A stretch of 64,000 nt of DNA from NCBI GenBank assembly GCA_001828855.1, contig MHZT01000040.1, positions 239,064 through 303,063 of the forward strand. The letters are read 5' to 3'. This document shows, piece after piece, positions 17,948 to 26,488 of this stretch (its first letter is position 1; each line of letters starts with the position of its first letter). The notes under the pieces are model-generated. The model was not told where the DNA came from and did no database searches. It saw only the letters and a list, made by a program, of their open reading frames with translations. The stretch is from Rhodobacterales bacterium RIFCSPHIGHO2_02_FULL_62_130 (lineage in GTDB: Bacteria > Pseudomonadota > Alphaproteobacteria > Rhodobacterales > Rhodobacteraceae). Both the position numbers and the translations under genes were made by a program.

Positions 17948-18173
17948 ATCCGCGCCGGATCAGATAGCGCGTGGCCCCCTCGGCGGGTTCCGACCCCAGA
18001 AATTCGTGCCCCGCCTGCGTGCAGAAATGCGGCAGATCAATCGCCGCCATCGCATCCGTTGCCAGCACCGCCAGCACTTGCCCCGCTTCCATCCCGATCA
18101 ACCGCTTGCGCGCACGCAAGACGGGCAGCGGGCACAAAAGCCCCGCGCAGTCCAGTTCAAGATCACTCTGCAT
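17946..18173 (-). CDS. TusA-family sulfurtransferase
   Basis: A 75-residue sulfur carrier of the TusA/SirA family. The conserved CPxP site is in GLLCPLPVLRARK, with the sulfur-carrying Cys14. Start chosen at the ATG at 18173, which has AGAGGA eight bases upstream; the frame is open beyond that but without family similarity. The ribosome-binding site lies inside a dispersed repeat (see 18179-18209). Transcribed away from ccdA. Function in tRNA thiolation or molybdenum cofactor sulfur supply cannot be separated from sequence. Confidence 0.88.
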   Translation of the reverse strand: MQSDLELDCAGLLCPLPVLRARKRLIGMEAGQVLAVLATDAMAAIDLPHFCTQAGHEFLGSEPAEGATRYLIRRG

Positions 18174-18178
18174 CCGAA

Positions 18179-18209
18179 ATCCTCTCTGCCCAAATATCCC
18201 CGCCGGAGG
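18179..18209 (-). repeat. Dispersed repeat with GGGATATTTG core, upstream of tusA
   Basis: On the minus strand the sequence reads CTCCGGCGGGGATATTTG followed by GGCAGAGAGGA. A second copy of the same pattern is at 30168-30195 on the plus strand (CGCGGGATATTTG then AACGAAGAGGA). The AGAGGA end provides the tusA ribosome-binding site. Such elements are frequent in Rhodobacterales genomes by my recollection. Confidence 0.6.
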
Positions 18210-18304
18210 CTCCAACGCCAGCCGAAAGTGCCGCACGGGGATGTGACGCGCAAAGGGGTGACGCAAGCGCCCATCCGCGCTAAGTCCCACCAAAAGGAGC
18301 CATC

Positions 18305-19045
18305 ATGTTCGGCATTGATATTTTCGACGCGAGTCTGCTTCCGGCCATGATCGTGGCGCTGCTGGCGGGGGTTTTGTCCTTCCTCAGCCCCTGCGTGCTG
18401 CCCATCGTGCCGCCCTATCTGGCCTATATGAGCGGAATTTCCGTGGGCGAGATGAAGGGTGGACGCTCTCCCATCCTTGCGGCGCTGTTCTTTGTGCTGG
18501 GCCTTTCGACGGTGTTCCTGCTGCTGGGCCTTGCGGCTTCGGCCTTCGGCGCGTTCTTTCTGGGCAATGCCGATACCTTTGCCACCATCGCAGGTGTCGT
18601 GGTGATGGTGTTTGGCGCGCATTTCGTTGGGGTCTACCGGATTGGTTTCCTTGACCGCGAGATGCGGCTGGATGCAGGCGACCAAGGCGGCTCGGCGCTG
18701 GGGGCCTATGTGCTGGGTCTTGCCTTCGCCTTTGGCTGGACGCCTTGCATCGGCCCGCAACTGGGCGCGATCCTGTCGCTGGCGGCACAAGAGGGCAATG
18801 TCGGGCGCGGCATGACGCTGCTGGCTGTCTATGCTGCGGGGCTGGGCCTGCCGTTTCTGGCCGTCGCCGCCTTCTTTGCCCGCCTTGCGCCGGTGGTCAA
18901 CTTCCTGAAACGCCATGCCGAGCGGATCGAGAAGATCATGGGCCTGCTTCTGTGGACCATCGGTTTGCTGATGCTGACGGGCGGGTTTTCGTCCTTCTCG
19001 TACTGGCTGCTGGAAAACGTGCCGTTTCTGGCCAATCTTGGCTAA
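18305..19045 (+). CDS. ccdA: Cytochrome c biogenesis protein CcdA
   Basis: CcdA carries reducing power from cytoplasmic thioredoxin across the inner membrane to cytochrome c maturation proteins. The 246-residue protein has six predicted membrane helices. The two redox cysteines lie in LSFLSPCVLPIVPPYLAYM and in GWTPCIGPQLGAIL, the family hallmarks. An AAAAGGAG-like site precedes the ATG at 18305. It faces tusA across a 131-bp gap and is followed by the hydrolase gene 56 bases downstream. Confidence 0.95.
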   Translation: MFGIDIFDASLLPAMIVALLAGVLSFLSPCVLPIVPPYLAYMSGISVGEMKGGRSPILAALFFVLGLSTVFLLLGLAASAFGAFFLGNADTFATIAGVVVMVFGAHFVGVYRIGFLDREMRLDAGDQGGSALGAYVLGLAFAFGWTPCIGPQLGAILSLAAQEGNVGRGMTLLAVYAAGLGLPFLAVAAFFARLAPVVNFLKRHAERIEKIMGLLLWTIGLLMLTGGFSSFSYWLLENVPFLANLG

Positions 19046-19101
19046 GCTTTCCCCATAGATTTGCCCGGATTTCCTGCCATGATCGCGGCGAAAGGACCGG
19101 C

Positions 19102-20325
19102 ATGACAGATGCAGCACCTCCAGATCACGCCGATGCCCCGCCTGTGTTCCGCAGGCGGGTGTTCTACATTCCCGGATATGACCCGATTCACCCCCGCCGC
19201 TACCGCGAGCTTTACCGCCGCGAGGGGCAGGATCAGGCGAAGATATCGGGCTATAGCCTTGAACTGACGCCGAAAAAGGTCAAAGGCCCCTACGGCTGGC
19301 ATGTGAACACGGAAATCAACGGCGCACGGGCGCAGGCCGATATCGAGGTGCTGGTCTGGGCCGATATCGTGAAATCCTCGATGGAGCGGGGGATCGCGGG
19401 CACCTATCTGCAACTGGTGCGCACGGCATGGGCCTATATCGGCTCGGGCGCGCTGTTCCGGCTGGCAGGGTTGCGCAAGGGGCCGATGATTGCGGCGCTT
19501 TATCCCATCGTGTTTTTGTTGGCGCAGCTTTTGCTGGCCTGTCTGGCGGGCTGGGGGCTTGGCCAGCTTGTCGGAGGCCTGCATCCGGTCTTGGGCTGGA
19601 TGGCGGCGCTGGGGCTGATCTGGGTCATGCTGCGCGCCTTCAAACGCTGGGATAACAAGGTGTTCGCCTATTATCTGATGCATGACTACGCCTATTCGGC
19701 ACAGGCGGGCGGAGCCAATCCGCCCGAACTGGAGGCGCGCATGGCGCAATTCCGTCAGACCATTTCCGAGGCGCTAACCCGCGACTTCGATGAGGTTCTG
19801 GTGGTTGGCCATTCGTCGGGCGCACATCTTGCAGTATCGATTCTGGCGGACATGATCCGGGCTGGCCTGCCTGAAAATCGCCCCGAATTGGCGCTGTTGT
19901 CCTTGGGGCAGGTGGTTCCGATGGTGTCATTCCTTCCCGAAGCGCGACGGCTGCGCGCCGACCTCCGGTTTCTGTCGGCGCGGGACGAATTGGTTTGGAT
20001 AGATGTGACGGCACCGGGCGACGGCTGTGCCTTTGCGCTTTGCGATCCGGTGTCTGTCAGCGGCGTGGCACCTGAAGATAAGCGCTGGCCTCTGGTGATC
20101 TCGGCGGCCTTTACGCAAACCCTGTCCCCAGAACGCTGGAAGGTGCTGCGCTGGCGGTTTTTTCGTCTGCATTTCCAATATCTTTGCGCCTTTGACCGCC
20201 CCCGTGATTACGATTATTTCCGCATCACCGCCGGACCCGTGACGCTTGCCGAACGCTTCAGGGATCGGCCCGCGTCAAAAAGCCGGATCGAAACGGCGGT
20301 GTCCGGGTATAGAACCGTCGCATGA
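19102..20325 (+). CDS. Membrane-associated alpha/beta hydrolase, lipase-like
   Basis: A 407-residue protein with a GHSSG nucleophile elbow (VLVVGHSSGAHLAVS), the Gx[S]xG pattern of serine hydrolases. Two hydrophobic stretches lie near residues 130-180 (PMIAALYPIVFLLAQLLLACLAGWGLG and VLGWMAALGLIWVML). The N-terminal RRRVFYIPGYDP resembles the start of lipase folds. The start ATG at 19102 has AAAGGA upstream. Its stop overlaps the start of the P450 gene by four bases, so the two are coupled. Substrate unknown; a membrane lipid or ester that the P450 also uses is a reasonable inference. Confidence 0.75.
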   Translation: MTDAAPPDHADAPPVFRRRVFYIPGYDPIHPRRYRELYRREGQDQAKISGYSLELTPKKVKGPYGWHVNTEINGARAQADIEVLVWADIVKSSMERGIAGTYLQLVRTAWAYIGSGALFRLAGLRKGPMIAALYPIVFLLAQLLLACLAGWGLGQLVGGLHPVLGWMAALGLIWVMLRAFKRWDNKVFAYYLMHDYAYSAQAGGANPPELEARMAQFRQTISEALTRDFDEVLVVGHSSGAHLAVSILADMIRAGLPENRPELALLSLGQVVPMVSFLPEARRLRADLRFLSARDELVWIDVTAPGDGCAFALCDPVSVSGVAPEDKRWPLVISAAFTQTLSPERWKVLRWRFFRLHFQYLCAFDRPRDYDYFRITAGPVTLAERFRDRPASKSRIETAVSGYRTVA

Positions 20326-21665
20326 TCCCGCCCAAACCAACACCACGACCTGACCGCGTTTCGCTGTGGCGCTATGTCCGGCTGTTCAGGCAAGACATCC
20401 TGTCGGCCCAACCCGCGCGGCTTTATCGCGCGTGGATGGCCGAGTTTCGCACGCCCTTCTTCCGCAGCTATATGTGCAACGATCCGGCGCTTGTGCGGCG
20501 GGTGTTGAACGAGCGCCCCGATGATTTCCCCAAATCCAACCGCATCCGCGAGGGGCTGAATCCGCTTCTTGGCAACTCGGTTTTCGTGACCAATGGCGAG
20601 GTCTGGAAACGCCAGCGCCGGATCATTGATCCGGCCTTTGAAGGCGGGCGGCTGCGCGACACCTATCCGGCGATGTGGGCGGCGGGGCAGGCGGCGGTGG
20701 CGCGGATGCCGCAAGGCACGGTTGAGGTGGAAGAGGAAATGAGCCACGCCGCCGCCGATGTGATCTTCCGCACCCTCTTTTCCATCCCCATCGAGCATGA
20801 AATCGCCTCGGCCGTCTTTGCCGAGTTTCGCACCTACCAGCGCACGCAACCTATTCTGAACCTTGCGGCTTTCCTGCCTTTGCCGCGTTGGGTTCCGCGG
20901 TTTCACCGCCGCGCCACCAAACGCTCGGCAGCGGTCATCCGTAATCTGATCACACGGTTGACCGAAGGTCGGGCCGCCGAAATCGCGGCAGGCACGGCAC
21001 CCGATGATCTGGCGACCAAGATCATGGTGACGGTCGATCCGCAAACCGGCCAGCGGTTTGAAACGTCGGAGATGGTCGATCAGGTCGCGATTTTCTTTCT
21101 TGCAGGACATGAAACCAGCGCATCGGCGCTGGCATGGGCGCTTTATCTTCTGGCGCTTTATCCTGACATACAGGCGCGCGTTGCAGCCGAGGCTGCGGAT
21201 TTGGGCGACACACCCGAATTCGCCGCGATGTCAAAGCTGAAGTATACCCGCGATGTGTTCCGCGAGGTGCTGCGGCTTTACCCCCCCGTGCCGATGATGG
21301 TGCGCGAAAACCGCTGCCCCGAGGAGATGCGCGGGCGGCAAGTGGCGGCGGGCGCGCAGATCGTGCTAAGTCCGTGGCACCTGCACCGGCATGAACGGAT
21401 ATGGGAGCGGCCTGACGATTTCGACCCCGACCGTTGGCAGACCGACGCCGGCCGCCTGTGCGCGCGCGATGCCTATATGCCGTTTTCCTCTGGTCCCCGC
21501 GTTTGCACGGGGGCGGGGTTTGCGATGGTAGAGGGGGTGCTGCTGCTGGCTATGTTCGCGCGCGCCTTCCGGTTTGAGGCGATCAAGGGGGATGAACCGG
21601 TGCCGGTGGCGCATCTGACCGTGCGCGCGAAGGATGGAATCCGTTTGAAAATAACGCGACGCTAG
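20322..21665 (+). CDS. Cytochrome P450
   Basis: A soluble bacterial P450 of 447 residues. The heme-binding segment FSSGPRVCTGAGFAM gives the axial Cys395. The oxygen-binding I-helix AGHETSASALAWAL and the ExxR motif EVLRLY are present. It has no ferredoxin partner gene nearby. It is translationally coupled with the upstream hydrolase (ATGA overlap). The substrate cannot be predicted; fatty acid or terpenoid oxidation is common in the wider family. The stop codon runs into a perfect palindrome shared with the convergent gene. Confidence 0.93.
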   Translation: MIPPKPTPRPDRVSLWRYVRLFRQDILSAQPARLYRAWMAEFRTPFFRSYMCNDPALVRRVLNERPDDFPKSNRIREGLNPLLGNSVFVTNGEVWKRQRRIIDPAFEGGRLRDTYPAMWAAGQAAVARMPQGTVEVEEEMSHAAADVIFRTLFSIPIEHEIASAVFAEFRTYQRTQPILNLAAFLPLPRWVPRFHRRATKRSAAVIRNLITRLTEGRAAEIAAGTAPDDLATKIMVTVDPQTGQRFETSEMVDQVAIFFLAGHETSASALAWALYLLALYPDIQARVAAEAADLGDTPEFAAMSKLKYTRDVFREVLRLYPPVPMMVRENRCPEEMRGRQVAAGAQIVLSPWHLHRHERIWERPDDFDPDRWQTDAGRLCARDAYMPFSSGPRVCTGAGFAMVEGVLLLAMFARAFRFEAIKGDEPVPVAHLTVRAKDGIRLKITRR

Positions 21666-21722
21666 AAAATTCTTCGACGAAGAATTTTCGGGTTCAGAAG
21701 AATTTTCGTCGAAAATTCTTCT
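21665..21722. repeat. Two related perfect palindromes filling the gap between convergent genes
   Basis: Positions 21665-21689 form a palindrome with 12-bp arms and one central base; 21696-21722 form another with 13-bp arms and one central base. Both are built from the same word, GAAGAATTTTCG and its complement. The stop codons of P450 (21663-21665) and of the ribbon-helix-helix gene (21721-21723) touch the outer ends. It can act as a two-way transcription end or is a mobile palindromic element. Confidence 0.88.
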
Positions 21723-21936
21723 ACGTCGGACGATGGTTTTGCAGCACGAAAACGCGGATGGCCGAGGCAAGCCCAACATCGCCGCGCATGCTGTCGATTT
21801 CGGCGGTCAGATCGTTCAGGGATTGCCCGCGCGCTGCTGCAATGGCGCGAAAGGCCACCCAGAACGCCTCTTCCAAGGAAATGCTGGTGCGGTGGCCTTT
21901 CAGGGTGACCGAGTGTTTGACGGGCCGCCCGCTCAT
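21721..21936 (-). CDS. Ribbon-helix-helix domain protein
   Basis: A 71-residue protein (MSGRPVKHSVTLKGHRTSISLEEAFWVAFRAIAAARGQSLNDLTAEID...) with a short beta strand followed by two helices, matching the RHH_4-type DNA-binding family found next to fumC in Rhodobacterales. It may bind DNA as a dimer. It overlaps DUF4169 by four bases (ATGA), the third gene of the fumC operon. Its target is unknown. Confidence 0.8.
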   Translation of the reverse strand: MSGRPVKHSVTLKGHRTSISLEEAFWVAFRAIAAARGQSLNDLTAEIDSMRGDVGLASAIRVFVLQNHRPT

Positions 21937-22106
21937 TCGCGCTTGGCCCCGTCAAGATCGCGCTTGGCCTTGTCGGCCTGCGCCTTTGCCAAGGCGCGTT
22001 CCGCCTTGGTCTGGCCGAATTTCGCAGCGTTTTCGTCACCTTTCGCGCGGGCTTCGGCCTTGGACTTGGCCTTCCGCACCGCGCGCAGGTTGACGATTTC
22101 CGCCAT
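21933..22106 (-). CDS. DUF4169 family protein, 57 residues
   Basis: A small basic helical protein starting MAEIVNLRAVRKAKSKAEAR and ending in DGAKRE. The N-terminal MAEIVNLR plus the Lys/Ala-rich helix is the DUF4169 signature. It starts one base after the fumC stop and overlaps the ribbon-helix-helix gene by four bases. The function is unknown. It is easily missed because of its length. Confidence 0.85.
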   Translation of the reverse strand: MAEIVNLRAVRKAKSKAEARAKGDENAAKFGQTKAERALAKAQADKAKRDLDGAKRE

Positions 22107-22107
22107 G

Positions 22108-23502
22108 TCAGCCCTTGGGGCCGATCATGTCTTCGGGCCGCACTACGCGGTCGAAGGTTTCGGCATCGACGTAGCCCAAGGCAATCGCCTCTTCGCGCAA
22201 GGTCGTGCCGTTCTTGTGCGCGGTTTTGGCAACCTTGGTGGCCGCGTCATAGCCGATGGTGGGGGCAAGGGCAGTCACCAGCATCAAAGATTCCTGCATC
22301 AGCTTTTCGATCCGCGTGGTGTTGGCGGTGGTGCCAACCACCATGTTGTCGGTAAAGCTGCCCGCCGCATCGCCCAAAAGCTGCATGGATTGCAGCACGT
22401 TATAGGACATCATCGGGTTGTAGACGTTCAGCTCGAAATGGCCTTGGCTGCCGGCAAAGCCCACGGCGGCGTCATTGCCCATCACTTGCGCGCAGACCAT
22501 GGTCAGCGCCTCGGCCTGCGTCGGGTTCACCTTGCCCGGCATGATCGAGCTGCCCGGCTCGTTTTCCGGCAGGCTAAGTTCGCCCAGACCCGAGCGCGGG
22601 CCAGACCCCAGCAGGCGCATGTCATTGGCGATCTTGAACAGGCTGGCGGCTACGGTTTTCAGCGCACCCGAGAACATCACCATCGCGTCATGCGCGGCCA
22701 GCGCCTCGAACTTGTTCGGCGCGGTGACGAAGGGCAGGCCGGTGATCGCGGCAATCTGGGCCGCGACGCGGGTATCCCAGCCGACGCGTGTGTTCAGGCC
22801 GGTGCCGACAGCAGTGCCGCCCTGTGCCAACTCGTAAATGTCGGGCAGGCACATCTTGACCCGCGCGATGCCCTTTTCAACCTGCTTGGCATAGCCCGAG
22901 AATTCCTGACCCAAGGTCAGCGGCGTTGCATCCTGCGTATGGGTGCGGCCGATCTTGATGATATCCTTGAACTCTTCCACCTTGACCAGCAGCGCCGCAT
23001 GCAGCTTTTCCAGACCCGGCAGCAGCACATCGCGCGCGACCATGCCGATGGCGACATGCATCGCGGTGGGGAACGTGTCGTTCGAGGATTGCCCCATATT
23101 CACATGGTCATTCGGGTGAACCGGCTTTTTGCTGGCCATCACCCCGCCCATCATTTCAATCGCGCGGTTCGAGATTACCTCGTTGGCGTTCATGTTCGAC
23201 TGGGTGCCGGAACCGGTCTGCCAGACCACCAGCGGGAAGTTGTCGTCAAATTTGCCCTCGATCACCTCGGTTGCGGCGGCGGCAATCGCGTTGCCCAGTT
23301 CTGCCGAGATATCGCCTTGGGCGATATTCACCAGCGCGCAGGCCTTCTTGATCACGCCAAGCGCGCGGACGATGGCGATGGGCTGGCGCTCCCACCCGAT
23401 GGGGAAATTCTGGATCGACCGCTGGGTCTGTGCGCCCCAGTATTTGTCGGCGGGAACTTCCAGCGGGCCAAAGCTGTCGGTTTCGGTACGGGTGGCGGAC
23501 AT
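22108..23502 (-). CDS. fumC: Class II fumarate hydratase
   Basis: FumC interconverts fumarate and malate in the TCA cycle without an iron-sulfur cluster. The 464-residue protein has the family signature [13 protein letters not shown], together with [28 protein letters not shown] and [17 protein letters not shown]. The start ATG at 23502 has AAGGAGG seven bases upstream; an upstream extension in the same frame has no similarity. The small genes DUF4169 and ribbon-helix-helix follow at once. Confidence 0.97.
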   Translation of the reverse strand: MSATRTETDSFGPLEVPADKYWGAQTQRSIQNFPIGWERQPIAIVRALGVIKKACALVNIAQGDISAELGNAIAAAATEVIEGKFDDNFPLVVWQTGSGTQSNMNANEVISNRAIEMMGGVMASKKPVHPNDHVNMGQSSNDTFPTAMHVAIGMVARDVLLPGLEKLHAALLVKVEEFKDIIKIGRTHTQDATPLTLGQEFSGYAKQVEKGIARVKMCLPDIYELAQGGTAVGTGLNTRVGWDTRVAAQIAAITGLPFVTAPNKFEALAAHDAMVMFSGALKTVAASLFKIANDMRLLGSGPRSGLGELSLPENEPGSSIMPGKVNPTQAEALTMVCAQVMGNDAAVGFAGSQGHFELNVYNPMMSYNVLQSMQLLGDAAGSFTDNMVVGTTANTTRIEKLMQESLMLVTALAPTIGYDAATKVAKTAHKNGTTLREEAIALGYVDAETFDRVVRPEDMIGPKG

Positions 23503-23539
23503 GGCAAGCCTCCTTGGATGGGTTGCGCGTCTTTTACGA

Positions 23540-24142
23540 TCAGGTCCGCGCGGAATCAATTGGCATACCGTCGTATACCGAATTTGCCGCAGCCTTTTTG
23601 CGGAATGTGTAGACGGTCGCAGGCGGCAGGTTCAGCCAGACCTTGCGGCCCGCGTCCACTTCAAGACCCAACCGCGCAATCAACTCGTCGCTGACGGGAG
23701 GGCGCGGGCCGTAGGTGAACTGCACGAAGATGCCATCTGGGGCCAGAATATCTACCGCTGCCTTTACGATGGATTCGCGGATCAGCGCAGGCATCGACAG
23801 CAGGGGCAGGCCGGAAATTACCGCGCCAACCTGACCCTGGATGCGATTGGGGGCCTCTTGCGCGCCGGTGTGATGCAGGGTCACGCCCGGAAAGCGTTGC
23901 CGCAAATGCGCAGCGAAATCACCGTTCATCTCGAACAGGGTCAGATCCCGTGTGGCGACTCCGCTGGCCAGAATCGCCTCGGTCAGACGGCCCGTGCCGG
24001 GACCAAATTCAACAACCCGTCCGACATCCGGCCCAAGGTCGCGCGCCATCGCCCGGCCAAGCCAACGGGATGACGGCGCAATCGCCGAAATATCCTTTGG
24101 ATTGGTGAACAATTGGCGAAGAAATAGCAAAGCTTCCGGCAT
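23540..24142 (-). CDS. Class I SAM-dependent methyltransferase, phospholipid N-methyltransferase-like
   Basis: A 200-residue methyltransferase. The start [27 protein letters not shown] resembles Sinorhizobium-type phosphatidylethanolamine N-methyltransferase (PmtA) and rRNA dimethylase relatives. The SAM-binding motif is [16 protein letters not shown]. The conserved GLPLLSMP follows the next strand. It would methylate phosphatidylethanolamine toward phosphatidylcholine if the assignment holds. It lies between sspB (41 bases) and fumC (37 bases), same strand. Substrate not proven. Confidence 0.75.
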   Translation of the reverse strand: MPEALLFLRQLFTNPKDISAIAPSSRWLGRAMARDLGPDVGRVVEFGPGTGRLTEAILASGVATRDLTLFEMNGDFAAHLRQRFPGVTLHHTGAQEAPNRIQGQVGAVISGLPLLSMPALIRESIVKAAVDILAPDGIFVQFTYGPRPPVSDELIARLGLEVDAGRKVWLNLPPATVYTFRKKAAANSVYDGMPIDSART

Positions 24143-24183
24143 GTTCTGGCCTTCCTAGGGATCGGTGCGGCCCGAATGCCGGG

Positions 24184-24642
24184 TTATTGCTTGCGGAATT
24201 TGTCAAGCCGGACGATCTGCGCGTCCTGATGCGGCGGCGTCGGATCGTCGTCAGGTCCGTCGTCCTCTTCATCCTCGTCGTCCTCTTCTTCATGCGTTTC
24301 AAAGCGCAGGCCGAATTCGACGGAAGGGTCGACAAAGGTGCGAACGGAATCAAAGGGAATCACAAGCGGTTCAGGATTGTTGCCAAAGTTCAGCGTGACC
24401 GAAAAGCCATCATCGGTGACGATCAGGTTTTCGAACCAATGCTGGATCACCACCGTCATTTCTTCGGGATAGCGCGCATGCAGCCAATCCGCGATCTTCA
24501 CGCCCGCCACATTGGTGTCGAAGGTGATAAAGAAGTGATGCGCGCCGGGCAGGCCGTTTGCAGCCACGTCCTTGAGAACGGTCTGAATCAAGCCCCGCAT
24601 CGCGCGGTGCATCAGGTTCCCGTAATCAATCGATTTCGCCAT
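24184..24642 (-). CDS. sspB: SspB-family ClpXP adaptor
   Basis: The 152-residue protein resembles alphaproteobacterial SspB, which binds tmRNA-tagged proteins and delivers them to ClpXP. It starts MAKSIDYGNLMHRAMRGLIQTVL, has the binding-fold HHFFITFDTNVAGVKIADWLHARYP, then a flexible acidic linker (EEEDDEDEEDDGPDDD) and the C-terminal ClpX-docking tail VRLDKFRKQ. The tmRNA gene itself lies 1.4 kb away at 26040. The ATG at 24642 fits the family and has AAAGGGTG just upstream. Confidence 0.93.
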   Translation of the reverse strand: MAKSIDYGNLMHRAMRGLIQTVLKDVAANGLPGAHHFFITFDTNVAGVKIADWLHARYPEEMTVVIQHWFENLIVTDDGFSVTLNFGNNPEPLVIPFDSVRTFVDPSVEFGLRFETHEEEDDEDEEDDGPDDDPTPPHQDAQIVRLDKFRKQ

Positions 24643-24706
24643 ACTGCACCCTTTCTCCAATTCAGCCAGCATAGGGGATTCGATCCCGAAGGAAAGGGGG
24701 GGCGGG

Positions 24707-25954
24707 TCAGATCAACGCAAAGCCTGCGCTGGTCAGGGCGGTCAGGGCCAACACCGCAGGCAAGGGCCAGTGCCGCCAAAGCAGCAGATAGGCGGCAACA
24801 AGTGCCAAAACGCTGGCGAAAAGGCGCAGGCTTTGGGGGTCTGGCAGGATCAGGTGCAGCGGGCCTGCCTCGAACATTGCGACCTTTGCGAAAAAGACAT
24901 GGGTCGCAAACCATAGCGACAGATTGGCGATGACGCCCACCACGGCTGCGGTGATGGCGGCCAAAGCCTGTCCAAGGCGCGGTTGGGCGGTCAGGCGGGC
25001 CAGATAGGGCGCGCCGGCAAATATCCAAAGGAAACAAGGCACAAAGGTCATCCACAGCGCCACAGCCGCCGCCAGCAGGCCCAGACCCGGACCGCCCTGA
25101 CGATAGCCCGCCATATAGCCCACGAATTCCGTCACCAGAATCAGCGGCCCCGGCGTGGTTTCCGCCAGCCCCAGCCCGTCCATCATCTGCGGCAGCGTCA
25201 GCCAGCCCTTGTCCTGCACCACCGCCTGCGCCATCCACGCAAGCACCGCATAGGCCCCACCAAAGGTCACGACGGCCAGCTTGGAAAAGAACAGCCCGAT
25301 CTGGAACAGCAGCCCGCCCTCTATCAACCAAAGTGCGGCCAAGGGCAGCAGCCAAACCGCAAGCCAGATTGCAACCGTCTGCCCTGTTTTGGCATTTTGC
25401 GGGGGTGGGGCCGCACTGGTTTGGCCGGGTGTTGATAAAAGCCCCCAAACTCCGGCGGCCAGAATGACGACAGGAAACGGCACAGCAAAGGCGAACAGCG
25501 CCAAGAACGCAAGCCCCGCAATGACCCAATGGCCGCGCCGCTTTAGAGCGCGTTTGGCCACGCGGAGCAGGGACTCGACCACAATGGCAACCACGGCGGC
25601 CTGCACGCCGGTGAACAGGGCCGCGACCAAGGGCAGTTGCCCGAAGGCGGCGTAGATTATCGACAGTGCCAGCACTACAAAGGCGCCGGGCAGCACGAAC
25701 AGCAGCCCCGCAACCAGCCCGCCGCGCGTGCCATGGGTGCGCCAGCCGATCCATGTGGCCAGTTGCATCGCCTCGGGACCGGGCAAGAGCATGCAAAACG
25801 ACAGCGCCGAAAGATACTCGGCTTCGCTGATCCAGCGCCTTTCCTCGACCAGCCTGCGGTGCATCAGCGCGATTTGCGCGGCGGGGCCGCCAAAGGATAA
25901 CAGCCCGATGCGGGCAAATTCACGGGTCAGGTCGGACAGGCTGGGGCTTTGCAT
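24707..25954 (-). CDS. chrA: Chromate transporter, two-domain ChrA
   Basis: A 415-residue inner-membrane protein with two homologous CHR halves and about ten membrane helices. The first half has FARIGLLSFGGPAAQIALMHRRLVEE and LPGPEAMQLATWIGWRTHGTRGG; the second has FFSKLAVVTFGGAYAVLAWMAQAVV and GLAETTPGPLILVTEFVGYMAGYR. These pairs are the CHR-domain signature. It would export chromate, perhaps other anions. No chrB regulator is present. sspB follows 64 bases downstream on the same strand. Confidence 0.92.
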   Translation of the reverse strand: MQSPSLSDLTREFARIGLLSFGGPAAQIALMHRRLVEERRWISEAEYLSALSFCMLLPGPEAMQLATWIGWRTHGTRGGLVAGLLFVLPGAFVVLALSIIYAAFGQLPLVAALFTGVQAAVVAIVVESLLRVAKRALKRRGHWVIAGLAFLALFAFAVPFPVVILAAGVWGLLSTPGQTSAAPPPQNAKTGQTVAIWLAVWLLPLAALWLIEGGLLFQIGLFFSKLAVVTFGGAYAVLAWMAQAVVQDKGWLTLPQMMDGLGLAETTPGPLILVTEFVGYMAGYRQGGPGLGLLAAAVALWMTFVPCFLWIFAGAPYLARLTAQPRLGQALAAITAAVVGVIANLSLWFATHVFFAKVAMFEAGPLHLILPDPQSLRLFASVLALVAAYLLLWRHWPLPAVLALTALTSAGFALI

Positions 25955-26039
25955 GACGGCAGTCTAAGCCGTGGTCATGACAGAAGGAAGACAGCACTAG
26001 CCGATGCAGGCCGCCCGCAAAACCGATGCAAAATCAGGG

Positions 26040-26395
26040 GTAAGGTGCCGGATTCTGTTGCCAGGTTCCGGCGGACCCCGCCTTACGCGGCTAAGCGCAA
26101 GGACTTAGTTTCGGCTACTCGAACTGCTTACGCAGCCAGAGCATATGCCGGAGCACGGTTGTCATTGGCAACTGTACGTTTGCACCGATAACGGTGGTAG
26201 CTCACCGAGCAAAAGCTGGCCCCTTTAGACGTTCGTCGATCCTGTTTCGACCCCAATCGCCCGCAATGCCGGGAATGTTGGTGGAGTCGCCGGGTACCGC
26301 CCCCGGGTCCGAGCCGTTTATTATGGGTGCGTTTATCGCCATAGTCCGGATTGCTCCGGACACTGGCAATATAGGTGGCGGCTTGCGGCTTCACA
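26040..26395 (-). ncRNA. ssrA: Circularly permuted two-piece tmRNA
   Basis: Trans-translation RNA encoded on the minus strand. The acceptor piece ends in a CCA (26279-26281), and the coding piece begins GGGGTCGAAACAGGATCGAC at 26254. The first seven bases pair perfectly with the acceptor strand CGACTCC, including the G-U third pair used by alanyl-tRNA synthetase. The tag open reading frame is at 26128-26169 and encodes ANDNRAPAYALAA, ending in the usual LAA. The order acceptor-first, coding-second is the alphaproteobacterial permuted form. Outer ends are approximate; the piece junction is removed in vivo as a spacer of about 24 bases (26255-26278). Confidence 0.93.
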
Positions 26396-26441
26396 AGCCC
26401 GCGCGCGGCGTGGGGTAGGAATTTCCCTTCGCGGCAAAAGC

Positions 26442-26466
26442 AAAGGCGCGCCATCTGGCGCGCCTT
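26442..26466 (-). terminator. Terminator of the PDZ protein gene
   Basis: A perfect 10-bp stem (26443-26452 with 26457-26466) with a four-base loop. On the minus strand it is followed by TTTGCTTTT. It lies 23 bases past the stop of the secreted PDZ gene. Confidence 0.88.
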
Positions 26467-26488
26467 CTTCGGGCCGAACGATCTGACT

